Below are positions 53,783 through 63,153 of a stretch of 64,000 nucleotides of DNA, piece by piece. Location of the stretch: the NCBI GenBank assembly GCA_015057825.1, contig SVDN01000007.1, positions 48,859 to 112,858 on the forward strand, read 5' to 3'. The notes beneath the pieces were generated by a model that was not told the origin of the DNA, searched no databases, and was given only the letters and a program-made list of their open reading frames with translations. Each line of letters starts with the position of its first letter. Within the stretch, counting starts at the first letter, position 1. Origin of the DNA: Lachnospiraceae bacterium (lineage in GTDB: Bacteria > Bacillota > Clostridia > Lachnospirales > Lachnospiraceae). The position numbers and the translations under genes are program-made.

Positions 53783-55482
53783 TGAACAAGTTAGTTATTG
53801 CACAGGAAATTAAAAATGTTGACGATTATTCCATAAACAAGCTGAAAATACCTTCATTGGTATTAATGGAGCGCGCGGCTTATTCCGTATTTGAGGTCTT
53901 GAAAGAAAAAGAACTTTTAAGTTTTAACAAAAGGCCCAAAATTCTTATTCTTTGCGGAATGGGCAATAACGGTGCCGACGGAGTGGCACTGGCAAGAATT
54001 ATAGCCTGCGACGAATTGCCATCCGAGGTTAACATAATGCTTATAGGCGACGTGGAGACCGCATCGGATGAAATGTTGTCACAGCTTGAAATGGCCAGAA
54101 ATATAGGTCTTTCTTTTGTGGATTGTGATGACAATATAAATGCCGTAAGGGGTTATGACATTATAATCGACGGCATATTCGGAATCGGTCTGAAACGCGA
54201 TATCGAAGGCATTCAAAGAAAAATAATCGAAAATGTCAATGCCGTGGATGCATTTAAAGTTGCAATAGATATTCCTTCGGGTTTGTGCGCCGATACGGGA
54301 GCCATTAGAGGAGTTGCCCTTAAGTGCGATATCACCGTAACTTTCGGTCCTGTTAAGGCGGGGCTTACGGTTTATAACGGCCTTACAATAACAGATGCCA
54401 CCATGTGCAGCTTGATCGGTCATCCTTTGGTGGCTTTTTATGAAAATGACTATGTCAAAGATAAACAAAGAAACGATGCTTATCAGGAGCTTGCCTTTGT
54501 AACAGAGGCGGATATGCAAAACATTCCGGTAAGAAAACGCTATTCCAACAAGGGCGATTTCGGAAAAATATTGGTGGTTGCGGGCAGTAATAAAGTTTAT
54601 GGAGCGGCGCATCTTTGCGCAAAAGCCGCATATAAAACCGGAGCGGGATTGGTTAAAGTTTTAAGCGACAAGGAAAACAAACTTGCTATTGAGCAGACCA
54701 TCCCTGAAGCTTTAATAGAAACATATGACAGCGAGAAATTGTTGTCTCTTTCCGGTAGCCTTAACCAACTTGAAGAGTCAATAAAGGACAATATCGCTTG
54801 GGCCGATATAGTATCTGTGGGCTCGGGCATAGGAACCGGAAAAGTTTCCGACTTTATTTTCAGAAATGTTTTGAAATATGCAAGGCAGTTTAATAAACAG
54901 CTTATTATTGATGCCGACGGCATTAATTTGATGGCGGAAGACGATACTCTTTTAATGGGTCTCAAAAGCCTTGAAAAACCGGCTATATTAACACCTCATC
55001 TTAAAGAGATGGAAAGAATAAGCGGTAAAAAAATTGAAGAAATAAGAAATAACTTGTTTGGAAGCGTAGAGGAATTCGTTAGAAAATACGGAGTAATCTG
55101 CGTTCTTAAAGATGCCTCCACTCTTATTTCCAAGAAAGGTTTTACGGCGGTCAGCCTTCGAGGCAATTCTTCCATGGCAAAAGGAGGAAGCGGTGATGTG
55201 CTTGCGGGTATAATCGCAGGTATGAATGCCTTAATGCCGGATTCTTTTTATGCTACGGCTCTGGCGGTATTTATCCACGGATATGCGGGTGAGCTGGCAT
55301 CGAGAAGACGAGGTATGCACTCAAGTTTGGCATCGGATATTGTAGATAATATAGAAAATGTTATAATGTTAAATGTTGCCGGACGAACGGACGAAGAATT
55401 TAAGGAAAACCTTGCGGGACAAATCGATTATATAAACAATCAGATTGTTGATATAATGAAGTCCTTGGGCTTGGAGGAATAG
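53782..55482 (+). CDS. nnr: bifunctional NAD(P)H-hydrate repair enzyme
   Basis: 566 aa. The N-terminal epimerase domain (NnrE, ILILCGMGNNGADGVALARI near residue 55) is fused to the C-terminal ADP-dependent dehydratase (NnrD, GDFGKILVVAGSN near 255, VGSGIGTGK, LTPHLKEM, MAKGGSGDVLAGIIAG near 470). It restores NAD(P)H damaged by hydration. The rex-acpS-nnr-alr order is common in Firmicutes. GGAGGG is its ribosome site, inside acpS. Confidence 0.96.
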   Translation: MNKLVIAQEIKNVDDYSINKLKIPSLVLMERAAYSVFEVLKEKELLSFNKRPKILILCGMGNNGADGVALARIIACDELPSEVNIMLIGDVETASDEMLSQLEMARNIGLSFVDCDDNINAVRGYDIIIDGIFGIGLKRDIEGIQRKIIENVNAVDAFKVAIDIPSGLCADTGAIRGVALKCDITVTFGPVKAGLTVYNGLTITDATMCSLIGHPLVAFYENDYVKDKQRNDAYQELAFVTEADMQNIPVRKRYSNKGDFGKILVVAGSNKVYGAAHLCAKAAYKTGAGLVKVLSDKENKLAIEQTIPEALIETYDSEKLLSLSGSLNQLEESIKDNIAWADIVSVGSGIGTGKVSDFIFRNVLKYARQFNKQLIIDADGINLMAEDDTLLMGLKSLEKPAILTPHLKEMERISGKKIEEIRNNLFGSVEEFVRKYGVICVLKDASTLISKKGFTAVSLRGNSSMAKGGSGDVLAGIIAGMNALMPDSFYATALAVFIHGYAGELASRRRGMHSSLASDIVDNIENVIMLNVAGRTDEEFKENLAGQIDYINNQIVDIMKSLGLEE

Positions 55483-55485
55483 ATA

Positions 55486-56679
55486 ATGAATCTTGATAAA
55501 TATTTCAGACTTAGAGCCGATATAGACTTGGATTGTATTTACGGCAATTTGCAGCGATTGAAAGCAAATGTGAAGCCGGGAACCAAGCTTGCGGCGGTGG
55601 TTAAAACCGACGGTTACGGACACGGAGCCGTTCCCATTGCGATTCATTGTGCGGATCTGGTTGATTTTTACGCCGTGGCTACAATTGACGAAGCCAGCGA
55701 TCTTAGATTTTATAATGTAAGCCAGCCGATTCTTATTATCGGATATTCCCATTATTCGAGAAACGAAGAAGCCATTGAAAACGATATAAGACTTACGGCA
55801 TTTAATTTTGATATAGCAAAACGCATAAGCGATGCGGCTGTTGCTATTGATAAATGCGCCAAAATTCATATAAAAATAGATACGGGAATGGGCAGAATAG
55901 GTTTTGTTCCCACAGATGAATCAATTGAAGAAATAATAAAAATTTCCAAGCTTCCCATGATTGAAATCGAGGGAATATTCACTCATTTTTATGAGTCGGA
56001 CGGTTTGGACAAAACGCCGGCAATAAAGCAGTACAATATTTTCGTGGACTTTATTAAAAAGCTTGAAGCCAAAGGAATTGAAATAGCCATAAAACACTGT
56101 TCCAACAGTGCAGCACTTATAGAGCTTCCGGAATTTGCAATGAATATGGTGCGCTCCGGAATTGCAACATACGGTCTTTGGCCATCAAAAGATGTTGACA
56201 AAGACAAGGTTAAACTTGTTCCGGCTCTTTCATTGAAAAGTCATATAGTGCATTTGAAAACAATAAATGCGGGAGATACCGTAAGCTACGGCGCAACTTA
56301 TGTTGCGGACCATCCCGTAAAAGTTGCCACAATTCCCATCGGATACGGAGACGGATATCCGAGAAGCCTTTCAAACAAAGGCAGTGTCATTATCAGAGGA
56401 AAAAGAGCGCCGATTATCGGACGTGTGTGCATGGACCAGATGATGGTAGATGTTTCGGATATCGATGATGTTGACTTTTTCGATGAAGTAACACTTATCG
56501 GAAAAGACGGCAGTGAAGAAATCACTTTCGAAGAATTGGAAGAAATTTCGGGTATCTTAAACTACGAGCTTGCTTGTGATTTGAGTAAGAGAATACCGAG
56601 AGTTTACTACAAAAACGGCCGAATTGTGGGTACTAAAGAAGCATTTCAGACAGGGGATTATCAAAGCTGGAGAAGATAA
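55486..56679 (+). CDS. alr: alanine racemase
   Basis: 397 aa. PLP lysine in LAAVVKTDGYGHGAVP (usually AVVKANAYGHG; here Thr-Asp replaces Ala-Asn), substrate-site VSYGATY with the catalytic Tyr, and RVCMDQMMVDV. It supplies D-alanine for peptidoglycan. Begins 3 nt after nnr with GAGGA as ribosome site. Confidence 0.97.
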   Translation: MNLDKYFRLRADIDLDCIYGNLQRLKANVKPGTKLAAVVKTDGYGHGAVPIAIHCADLVDFYAVATIDEASDLRFYNVSQPILIIGYSHYSRNEEAIENDIRLTAFNFDIAKRISDAAVAIDKCAKIHIKIDTGMGRIGFVPTDESIEEIIKISKLPMIEIEGIFTHFYESDGLDKTPAIKQYNIFVDFIKKLEAKGIEIAIKHCSNSAALIELPEFAMNMVRSGIATYGLWPSKDVDKDKVKLVPALSLKSHIVHLKTINAGDTVSYGATYVADHPVKVATIPIGYGDGYPRSLSNKGSVIIRGKRAPIIGRVCMDQMMVDVSDIDDVDFFDEVTLIGKDGSEEITFEELEEISGILNYELACDLSKRIPRVYYKNGRIVGTKEAFQTGDYQSWRR

Positions 56680-56689
56680 GTCTTAAGTC

Positions 56690-56718
56690 TTGATAAATCG
56701 CTTGTTTTCTGATATATT
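56690..56718 (+). promoter_or_regulatory. promoter of the CNNM/CBS gene
   Basis: TTGATA (56690-56695), 17-nt spacer, TATATT (56713-56718), ahead of a 60-nt leader. Confidence 0.55.
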
Positions 56719-56777
56719 GTAACTTGCGTTGCTGTTAGAAAATAGCAGTTGACATAATTTTAAGGAGAAGAAAATTT

Positions 56778-58121
56778 ATGGATGATGGGAGCCCCATATT
56801 TAGTATTATTGTAATTATAGTTTGCTTGATAGTTAACATAATATTAAACGGCTATCAAGAGGCAATTGACACGGTTGCGGATTCGGCTTTGGATGAGGAA
56901 AAAGAGAATCATCAAAAGGCCATTTCCAAAATTGAAGAAATGCAGGAAAATCCCGTTAAACTGATTGGTACCGTAAGGGCCGCAACCATGCTCACCACAA
57001 TTTTGATTATTATATTTGCTTATGTGAGTCTGGGAAGGTTTTTGCTGGAAAGATTTTCACTATCGGGCTTAAGTTTTACTTGGGCTGTTGTGCTTAGTTA
57101 TTTGATAACAATCATTATATCCCTTGTACTCAATCTTTCCGTGGGAGTTTACATTCCGCAAAAAATTGCCTCATATCATTCGAAAAGCTGGGCGATTAAT
57201 CTTACGGGGGCAGTCAGTGCTTTTATGGTTGGCTTTACACCGATTACGGCTTCATCAAAAGCTATAGCTCGCCTTATTCTTTTGATGTTTAAAATTGATA
57301 TAGACAAAGATTATGATGAGGTTACCGAAGAAGAAATCATGTCTATGGTCAATGAAGGACACGAACTTGGAGTTATAGAGGCAAGTGAGGCCGAAATGAT
57401 TACAAATATCTTCGAATACGGCGATAAAGAGGCGGAAGACATTATGACCCACCGCAAAAATATAATTGCCGTTGACGGAGAACTTCCGCTGAAAGAGGTT
57501 ATCAACAAGCTTTTGGAGGAAAGTGTTTCAAGGGTGCCCGTTTATGTGGGAGATATTGACAACATAATCGGCATTCTTCATATAAGAGATTTGATGCTTG
57601 CGGCCAACGAAGCATCAAACATGAATAAAGCTTTAAAAGACATTAATGATATATTGAATAAAGCTCATTTTATTCCGGAAACAAGAAAATTGGATGATTT
57701 GTTCAAACGCATGCAACAGGCCAAAACACACATGGTTATTGTTGTTGATGAATACGGTCAGACTGCCGGTCTAGTTACCATGGAAGATATTTTGGAAGAA
57801 ATAGTGGGAAATATCTTGGATGAGCACGATGAGGATATTACAAATATCCAATATGTGGATGATGACACATACCATGTTTCGGGTCTTACAACCATAGATG
57901 AGTTGGAAGAAAGCTTAGGTATCGAAATAGATGACGATGAACACGACACCGTAAACGGCTTTATAACCGCAAAACTCGGTCGTATTCCGGAGGAAGACGA
58001 AAGAAGCACAATTAATGTTAACGGCTGTGAGTTTAAAATTCTCGCAGTTGAAAATAAAATAATATCTCTTCTTGAAGTAAAGCTTCCGAAGGAAGTTGTG
58101 GTGGAAGAGGAAGACAGATAG
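56778..58121 (+). CDS. CNNM/CBS-domain transporter (hemolysin C / CorC-like)
   Basis: 447 aa. N-terminal DUF21 (CNNM) region with four membrane segments (about residues 4-24, 64-86, 98-122, 135-155), a paired CBS domain (EDIMTHRKNIIAVDGELPLK; THMVIVVDEYGQTAGLVTMED) and a C-terminal CorC-HlyC domain (YHVSGLTTIDELEESLGIEI...EVKLPKE). The family is linked to Mg2+ or Co2+ efflux and acid or metal tolerance; the older name hemolysin is misleading. Precedes yebC closely. Confidence 0.92.
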   Translation: MDDGSPIFSIIVIIVCLIVNIILNGYQEAIDTVADSALDEEKENHQKAISKIEEMQENPVKLIGTVRAATMLTTILIIIFAYVSLGRFLLERFSLSGLSFTWAVVLSYLITIIISLVLNLSVGVYIPQKIASYHSKSWAINLTGAVSAFMVGFTPITASSKAIARLILLMFKIDIDKDYDEVTEEEIMSMVNEGHELGVIEASEAEMITNIFEYGDKEAEDIMTHRKNIIAVDGELPLKEVINKLLEESVSRVPVYVGDIDNIIGILHIRDLMLAANEASNMNKALKDINDILNKAHFIPETRKLDDLFKRMQQAKTHMVIVVDEYGQTAGLVTMEDILEEIVGNILDEHDEDITNIQYVDDDTYHVSGLTTIDELEESLGIEIDDDEHDTVNGFITAKLGRIPEEDERSTINVNGCEFKILAVENKIISLLEVKLPKEVVVEEEDR

Positions 58122-58133
58122 GAGATTAAGAAA

Positions 58134-58871
58134 ATGTCAGGACATTCAAAGTTTGCTAACATTAAGCACAAAAAAGAAAAAAACGATGCAGCGAAAGGAA
58201 AGATTTTCACAATCATCGGTAGAGAAATTGCAGTAGCAGTTAAGGAAGGTGGACCTGACCCCGCAAATAACTCAAAACTTCGCGATGTTATTGCAAAAGC
58301 AAAAGCAAATAACATGCCTAACGATACAATCGACCGCGGTATTAAAAAAGCCGCAGGCGATGCAAACTCGGTAAATTACGAATCAATCACATACGAAGGC
58401 TATGGCCCTAACGGTTCCGCAATTATCGTAAACGCTCTTACCGATAACAAAAACAGAACAGCGGCAAATGTACGTAACGCTTTTACAAAGGGCGGCGGAA
58501 ATGTAGGTACAACAGGTTGCGTTTCCTTTATGTTTGATGAAAAAGGTCAGATTATCATTGATAAAGAAGAATGCAAAATGGATGCCGACGAGCTTATGAT
58601 GATGGCTTTGGACGCAGGTGCGGAAGATTTCAACGAAGAAGATGATTCTTTTGAAATCACAACGGCACCGGCTGATTTCAGCGCTGTAAGAGAAGCATTG
58701 GAAAAAGAAGGAATTGCCATGGCTTCGGCCGAAGTATCAATGATTCCTCAGACATATGTTGACTTGACAAGCGAAGACGATCAGAAAAAACTTACAAAAA
58801 TATTGGATCTTCTTGATGAAGACGATGATGTTCAGGAAGTATTTCATAATGTTTCCGATTGGGAAGACTAA
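58134..58871 (+). CDS. YebC/PmpR-family protein
   Basis: 245 aa, full length. [20 protein letters not shown] opens the protein; [25 protein letters not shown] and [20 protein letters not shown] follow. Members are known as DNA-binding regulators and, more recently, as factors that help ribosomes at proline stretches. AGGAG ribosome site; 12 nt after the CNNM gene, so co-transcribed. Codon choice (many CTT, GCA, ACA) suggests high expression. Confidence 0.96.
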   Translation: MSGHSKFANIKHKKEKNDAAKGKIFTIIGREIAVAVKEGGPDPANNSKLRDVIAKAKANNMPNDTIDRGIKKAAGDANSVNYESITYEGYGPNGSAIIVNALTDNKNRTAANVRNAFTKGGGNVGTTGCVSFMFDEKGQIIIDKEECKMDADELMMMALDAGAEDFNEEDDSFEITTAPADFSAVREALEKEGIAMASAEVSMIPQTYVDLTSEDDQKKLTKILDLLDEDDDVQEVFHNVSDWED

Positions 58872-58911
58872 TTAAAGCATAATAAAAAAGGGAAAAGGAG
58901 ACCGCTAGAAT

Positions 58912-59490
58912 ATGGGAATTTCGGCAGTTGAAATAAATGTCCTGCTTTTTATTCAGGATCATATCAGAAATGCAGTGCTTGATGTAATCATGCCAATTAT
59001 CACAAATATAGGCTACAAAGGTTTGGTACCGATACTTATTATTCTTTTTATGCTTATCGTAAGAAGATACAGAGCGGTTGGTTTAACAGCTATGGCTGCT
59101 CTTATCGGTAACGTTTTGATTGTTAATGTTATCCTTAAAAACATTGTGGCAAGAATCAGACCATACGATTCTTTTGATGCCTTAAACCTGTTATGTGATA
59201 AACAGGATGATTTTTCATATCCATCGGGTCATACGGCTGCAGTTTGTTGCGTAGCATTCGTGCTCTTCTTCTGCTTCCCTAAAAAAGTCGGCATTCCGGC
59301 TATTATAGTTGCGGTGCTTGTTGGCTTTTCGAGACTTTACATCGGTGTTCACTATCCGACGGATGTTTTGGTGGGCGGACTTGTAGGATTTTTGATGGCT
59401 TACCTAAGCTCGTTATATTTATATCCACGATTCAGAAAATTGAAGATATGTAAAAAGAAAAAGCCAAAGGCGAGAAGGGCTGCGGCGTAA
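58912..59490 (+). CDS. PAP2-family membrane phosphatase
   Basis: 192 aa, five to six membrane helices. The three PAP2 motifs are complete: KNIVARIRPYD (KxxxxxxRP), YPSGHTAAV (PSGH) and SRLYIGVHYPTD (SRxxxxxHxxxD). It probably recycles undecaprenyl pyrophosphate or dephosphorylates lipids outside the membrane. Highly basic tail (KICKKKKPKARRAAA). Followed by a strong terminator. Confidence 0.93.
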   Translation: MGISAVEINVLLFIQDHIRNAVLDVIMPIITNIGYKGLVPILIILFMLIVRRYRAVGLTAMAALIGNVLIVNVILKNIVARIRPYDSFDALNLLCDKQDDFSYPSGHTAAVCCVAFVLFFCFPKKVGIPAIIVAVLVGFSRLYIGVHYPTDVLVGGLVGFLMAYLSSLYLYPRFRKLKICKKKKPKARRAAA

Positions 59491-59503
59491 AGAGAATAAG
59501 AAT

Positions 59504-59549
59504 AGGAGAGATTTAACAATGCTTTTTCATTGTTGAACTCTCCTTTTTA
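59504..59549 (+). terminator. terminator after the PAP2 gene
   Basis: AGGAGAG (59504-59510) with TTTAACAATG pairs with CATTGTTGAAC and TCTCCT (to 59544), then TTTTTAC. Long, almost perfect stem. Two copies of TATTCAACTTTA lie shortly after (about 59582 and 59606), of unknown meaning. Confidence 0.9.
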
Positions 59550-59642
59550 CTTGCCTCGGATGTTTTGAATTATAACAAGAAATATTCAACTTTAAAATGA
59601 AAATTATTCAACTTTATCGCTTTTATGTGCTGAAACTTTAAA

Positions 59643-59671
59643 TTGACATGCATTGTAATTGTTGTTATCAT
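59643..59671 (+). promoter_or_regulatory. promoter of ilvN
   Basis: TTGACA (59643-59648), 17-nt spacer, TATCAT (59666-59671). No T-box or leucine-type leader peptide is recognisable in the 85-nt leader. Confidence 0.65.
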
Positions 59672-59761
59672 TATTAGAAATTGAGATTTTATCTTAATAA
59701 ATTTGCACTTAGCATTACATAAATTGCATTTAAAACAGTGCATTGAAAGGATGTGGCCGAA

Positions 59762-60268
59762 ATGAAAAAAATGGTTATGTCGGTTCTTGTTGTAAATACC
59801 GCCGGTGTTTTATCAAGAGTAGCGGGTCTTTTCTCAAGACGTAATTACAACATTGACAGCTTAACTGTTAGCGAAACAGAAAATCCAAAGTTTTCAAAAA
59901 TGACAATTGTAGTAACCGGGGATGATGAGGTACTTGAACAAATTAAAAAGCAGGTTGCAAAACTTGAAGATGTTCAGGATATTACCATTCTGAAAGACGG
60001 AAAATCCGTCTGCAGAGAACTTGTTCTTATTAAAGTGGCGGCCGGTCCCGAACAGAGACAGCAGGTTATGGCTGTAACAAACATATTCAGAGCAAAGATT
60101 GTTGATGTTGCCGAAGATTCTCTTATGATTGAACTTACGGGCAACCAAGCAAAACTCGAAGCTTTTATCGGATTGCTTAAAGGCTTTGAAGTTAAAGAAC
60201 TTGTAAGAACTGGTATTACGGGTCTTTCAAGAGGAAGCGCCGATATGCTTGCAGGTGAGTTTGATTAA
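59762..60268 (+). CDS. ilvN: acetolactate synthase, small (regulatory) subunit
   Basis: 168 aa from ATG 59762 with AAAGGATG well spaced; a GTG at 59753 overlaps that site. N-terminal ACT domain (LVVNTAGVLSRVAGLFSRRN, YNIDSLTVSETEN) and the ALS small-subunit C-terminal domain. It mediates valine feedback on the first step of branched-chain amino acid synthesis. The catalytic subunit gene (ilvB) is not adjacent. Confidence 0.95.
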   Translation: MKKMVMSVLVVNTAGVLSRVAGLFSRRNYNIDSLTVSETENPKFSKMTIVVTGDDEVLEQIKKQVAKLEDVQDITILKDGKSVCRELVLIKVAAGPEQRQQVMAVTNIFRAKIVDVAEDSLMIELTGNQAKLEAFIGLLKGFEVKELVRTGITGLSRGSADMLAGEFD

Positions 60269-60346
60269 ATATACAAAAACTTTTTCATAAATGTGCCGCT
60301 TGGATTTTGCTTTAAATATCTAAATGACACGAAAGAATAAAAAAAA

Positions 60347-60360
60347 GTCGGAATTCCGAC
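60347..60360. promoter_or_regulatory. 14-bp palindrome before ilvC
   Basis: GTCGGAATTCCGAC, 23 nt before the ilvC start. Could be an operator or a small 5' hairpin. Confidence 0.45.
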
Positions 60361-60383
60361 CATTATGAAAGGATATGATTATC

Positions 60384-61394
60384 ATGGCAAAAATCTATTA
60401 TCAGGAAGATTGTAACTTAGGTCTTTTGGAAGGAAAGACCATAGCTGTCATTGGTTATGGCAGCCAGGGACATGCACAGGCATTAAATGCAAAAGAATCG
60501 GGCTGTAATGTTATTATCGGTTTATACAAAGGCAGCAAATCATGGGATAAAGCTGTTAAACAGGGCTTTGAAGTTTACGAAGCAGCTGAAGCAGCCAAAA
60601 AAGCCGATATCATCATGATTCTTATCAACGATGAAAAACAGGCTAAACTTTACAAAGAATCTATCGAGCCAAACCTTGAAGAAGGTAACATGCTTATGTT
60701 CTCTCACGGTTTTGCTATTCATTTCGGTCAGATCGTTCCACCTAAGAACATTGACGTTGCAATGATTGCTCCTAAGGGACCGGGTCATACTGTTAGAAGC
60801 CAGTATCAGGAAGGCAAAGGTGTTCCTTGCCTTATCGCCGTTCATCAGGATGCTACAGGCAAAGCTCACGACATGGCACTTGCTTACGCACTTGCTATCG
60901 GTGGCGCAAGAGCCGGCGTTTTACAGACAACTTTCAGAGAAGAAACAGAAACTGACCTTTTCGGTGAGCAGGCTGTTCTTTGCGGTGGTGTTACTGCTTT
61001 AATGCAGGCAGGTTTCGAAACACTTGTTGAAGCAGGTTATGAACCTGAAAGTGCTTACTTCGAATGTATCCACGAAATGAAGCTTATCGTTGACCTTATT
61101 TTCGAAAGCGGTTTCGCAGGCATGAGATATTCTGTTTCCAACACAGCAGAATTCGGTGATTATGTAACAGGACCTCGTATCATTACAGAAGAAACAAAGA
61201 AAGAAATGAAAAAAGTTCTTACAGAAATCCAGGATGGTACATTTGCTAAGAAATGGCTTGTTGAAAACCAGGTTGGAAGTCCACACTTCATGGCTATGAG
61301 AAGAAGAAATGCAGAACATCAGCTTGAGAGCGTTGGCGCTGAACTTCGTAAACTCTACAGCTGGAATGACGGCGAAAAACTCATTGACAACTAA
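60384..61394 (+). CDS. ilvC: ketol-acid reductoisomerase
   Basis: 336 aa from ATG 60384; the ATG at 60375 is too close to AAAGGA (60368-60373). Rossmann domain with [17 protein letters not shown], then [19 protein letters not shown] and the knotted domain ([39 protein letters not shown]). Class I (short) form, converting acetolactate to dihydroxy-isovalerate with NAD(P)H. Codon use is strongly biased to CTT/GCA/GAA, typical of high expression. Confidence 0.98.
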   Translation: MAKIYYQEDCNLGLLEGKTIAVIGYGSQGHAQALNAKESGCNVIIGLYKGSKSWDKAVKQGFEVYEAAEAAKKADIIMILINDEKQAKLYKESIEPNLEEGNMLMFSHGFAIHFGQIVPPKNIDVAMIAPKGPGHTVRSQYQEGKGVPCLIAVHQDATGKAHDMALAYALAIGGARAGVLQTTFREETETDLFGEQAVLCGGVTALMQAGFETLVEAGYEPESAYFECIHEMKLIVDLIFESGFAGMRYSVSNTAEFGDYVTGPRIITEETKKEMKKVLTEIQDGTFAKKWLVENQVGSPHFMAMRRRNAEHQLESVGAELRKLYSWNDGEKLIDN

Positions 61395-61397
61395 TGG

Positions 61398-61456
61398 CAC
61401 GACGCAAGTCGTGTTTCGGGCGGTGCTTCATATAATGAGGCGCCGCCTTTCTTATG
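61398..61456. repeat. intergenic hairpin repeat, family 1, copy D (left half)
   Basis: CACGAC-GCAA-GTCGTG hairpin, then GGGCGGTGCTTCATATAATG and AGGCGCCGCCTTTCTTA, matching copies A, B and E. It terminates ilvC. The right half of the element appears about 255 nt later. Confidence 0.8.
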
Positions 61457-61463
61457 TTTTAAA

Positions 61464-61669
61464 TACAGGCCTGTAACCAAATCAAATAGTCTTGATTTAA
61501 TTACACGCTGCGTTTTCTATTCGTTGCGCTCGTCAATTCGCCGACAACCGCTTAAACTCGCTTCGCTCAAACATAAGCTCCTTTGTCGGCTAACATCGCG
61601 CAACTCATGTACGAAAGCCTCGCAATCGTAATTAAATTCAATCCTATTTGCTTTCGCTTTAGGCCTGTA
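61464..61669. repeat. long palindromic element, family 2, copy 2
   Basis: TACAGGCCT (61464-61472) pairs with AGGCCTGTA (61661-61669). TTGATTTAATTAC (about 61491-61503) pairs with GTAATTAAATTCAA (about 61628-61641). The interior (ACACGCTGCGTTTTCTATTC, ACTCGCTTCGCTCAAACA, GCTAACATCG, GAAAGCCT) matches copy 1 at 43 kb, while the closing arms differ and still pair. Confidence 0.85.
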
Positions 61670-61984
61670 ATTTTCATTTACAAAAGGCGACTCCATTTAA
61701 TGTGTTTGCCGGATAGGCAATTCTTTTCTTTCTGTCTTAGCTAAGAGCTTAATCCGCATCGAAAATAAACGTCCGGATTTGTCTTATATAAAGCAATTAT
61801 TATATCTGTTTATGACATATATTTTATTGCACATAATTGGTATTATCCATTATAATTAATTTATTAACCATCTAGGTTTGAAATTCAGTTTACATAAGAT
61901 TTGCGTTGCGATATTTGGCAGATTTGTGCTTTTATTTCGTTTGCTTTTCTTTTGAATAATAATTTACTTACGGGAGATGAATTT
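61670..61984. other. intergenic stretch with right half of the family 1 repeat
   Basis: GATAGGCAATTCTT (from 61712) through CTTAGCTAAGAGCTTAATCC to GAAAATAAACGTC (61775) matches the right part of repeat copy E (62970-63028). No gene is seen. The glucokinase promoter should lie in the A/T-rich part after 61790, but no box pair stands out. Confidence 0.6.
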
Positions 61985-62893
61985 ATGGACAAAAAATATG
62001 CTTTTGGTGTGGATATTGGCGGCACTACTATTAAAATCGGACTTTTGACAAACGATGGCGAGGTTGTTTATGAGACTGCTATCGATACGGATACATCTGA
62101 TAGCGGAAAAAATGTGTTGCCTGATATTGCAGCAAAAATCGCTGAAATCATTAAAGATACCAATACTCCTAAGGAGATGATTGCCGGCATTGGAATGGGT
62201 GTTCCGGGTGCGGTTAACTCCAAAGGCGTTGTTAATAAACTTGTTAATATCGGTTGGGGCGTTGTTGATGCCAAAAGCGATATGGAAGCCATTACGGGAA
62301 TGCGTGTTGAAGTTGGTAACGATGCGAATGTTGCGGCCCTTGGCGAAGCTTGGAAAGGTGCTGCGGAAGGTTACGACGATGTAGTTATGGTTACTCTCGG
62401 AACAGGTGTCGGTGGCGGCGTTGTCAGCGGCGGAAGATTAATAGCCGGTGCCCATGGTTCGGGCGGAGAAATCGGACATATTTTTGTTAATCCCGATGAA
62501 ATCGACAAATGCGGTTGCGGAAATCAAGGATGTCTTGAACAGTATGCCAGTGCTACAGGCATAGTCAGATTTGCAAAAAAAGCCGGTATGGATGTAAGAG
62601 AAGCCAAAGACGTATTTGATTTGGCCAGAAAAAACGATCTTAAAGCTCACAAGGTTATCGACCAATTTGCTACAATCTTAGGGGAAAGCCTTGCAAGAGT
62701 ATCTTGCGTTGCGGATCCGGAAATCTTTGTAATCGGCGGCGGTGTTTGCGCATCTGCGGATTTGTTTTTGTATATAGTGGAACAGGCCTTTAGGAGACAT
62801 TGCTTCCATGCCGCAAGAGAGACTAAGTTTGTTATTGCTCAACTTGGCAATAAAGCGGGAATCTTCGGCGCCGCAAAGATGGTTTTGGACTAA
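61985..62893 (+). CDS. ROK-family glucokinase
   Basis: 302 aa from ATG 61985 with GGAGAT upstream; the longer frame from 61901 has no site and an unlikely sequence. ATP site FGVDIGGTTIKIGLL; sugar-binding TLGTGVGGGVVSGGRL and GSGGEIGHIFV; ROK zinc motif CGCGNQGCLEQYASATG (cysteines at about 180-187); FVIGGGVCASADLF. It phosphorylates glucose for glycolysis. ROK repressors have an N-terminal HTH, which is absent here. Confidence 0.93.
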   Translation: MDKKYAFGVDIGGTTIKIGLLTNDGEVVYETAIDTDTSDSGKNVLPDIAAKIAEIIKDTNTPKEMIAGIGMGVPGAVNSKGVVNKLVNIGWGVVDAKSDMEAITGMRVEVGNDANVAALGEAWKGAAEGYDDVVMVTLGTGVGGGVVSGGRLIAGAHGSGGEIGHIFVNPDEIDKCGCGNQGCLEQYASATGIVRFAKKAGMDVREAKDVFDLARKNDLKAHKVIDQFATILGESLARVSCVADPEIFVIGGGVCASADLFLYIVEQAFRRHCFHAARETKFVIAQLGNKAGIFGAAKMVLD

Positions 62894-62895
62894 TT

Positions 62896-63028
62896 GGCTC
62901 TTTGTCAAGAGTTGGGGTAAATAATAATTGCCTACCGGGCGGTACTTCATATGTTGAGGCACCGCTTGATAGGCAATTTTTCTATCCCTCTTAGTTAAGA
63001 GCATAATCTGTATTGAAAATAAACGTCA
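62896..63028. repeat. intergenic hairpin repeat, family 1, copy E (full length)
   Basis: The most complete copy: CTCTTTGTCAAGAG, GTTGGGGTAAATAATAATTG, outer arm AATTGCCTA pairing with TAGGCAATT, inner GGCGGTACTTC...GAGGCACCGC, then CTTAGTTAAGAGCATAATC to AAATAAACGTC. The whole forms one large hairpin followed by TTTTTC. Minus-strand reading of copies A and E gives the shared peptide QHMKYR..GNYYLPQLL, which is a by-product of DNA conservation. Confidence 0.85.
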
Positions 63029-63093
63029 GGGCGGCTTTTGATGGTTGAATCAAATTGTGTTGAAGCGGTTTAAAAGGTTTAAGTGAAACTATA

Positions 63094-63122
63094 TTGACAT
63101 ATGTCAGAATAACTGCTATATT
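63094..63122 (+). promoter_or_regulatory. promoter of the DUF134-NifX gene
   Basis: TTGACA (63094-63099), 17-nt spacer, TATATT (63117-63122). The -35 box is part of the first palindrome. Confidence 0.75.
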
Positions 63123-63140
63123 CTATATTGACATATGTCA
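63095..63140. promoter_or_regulatory. two copies of palindrome TGACATATGTCA (operators)
   Basis: Perfect 12-bp palindromes at 63095-63106 and 63129-63140, each within the longer repeat CTATATTGACATATGTCAGAA. The centres are 34 bp apart, about three helical turns. One covers the -35 box and the other the start region and ribosome site of the gene, so a dimeric repressor, perhaps the encoded HTH protein itself, could block transcription. Confidence 0.7.
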
Positions 63141-63153
63141 GAAAGGATAAGAT

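Noticed and set aside
62678..63004. Minus-strand frame sharing QHMKYR..GNYYLPQLL with the frame at 19439-19735
   Set aside because: The shared peptide comes from the conserved hairpin repeat read on the other strand; no ribosome site and overlap with real genes.
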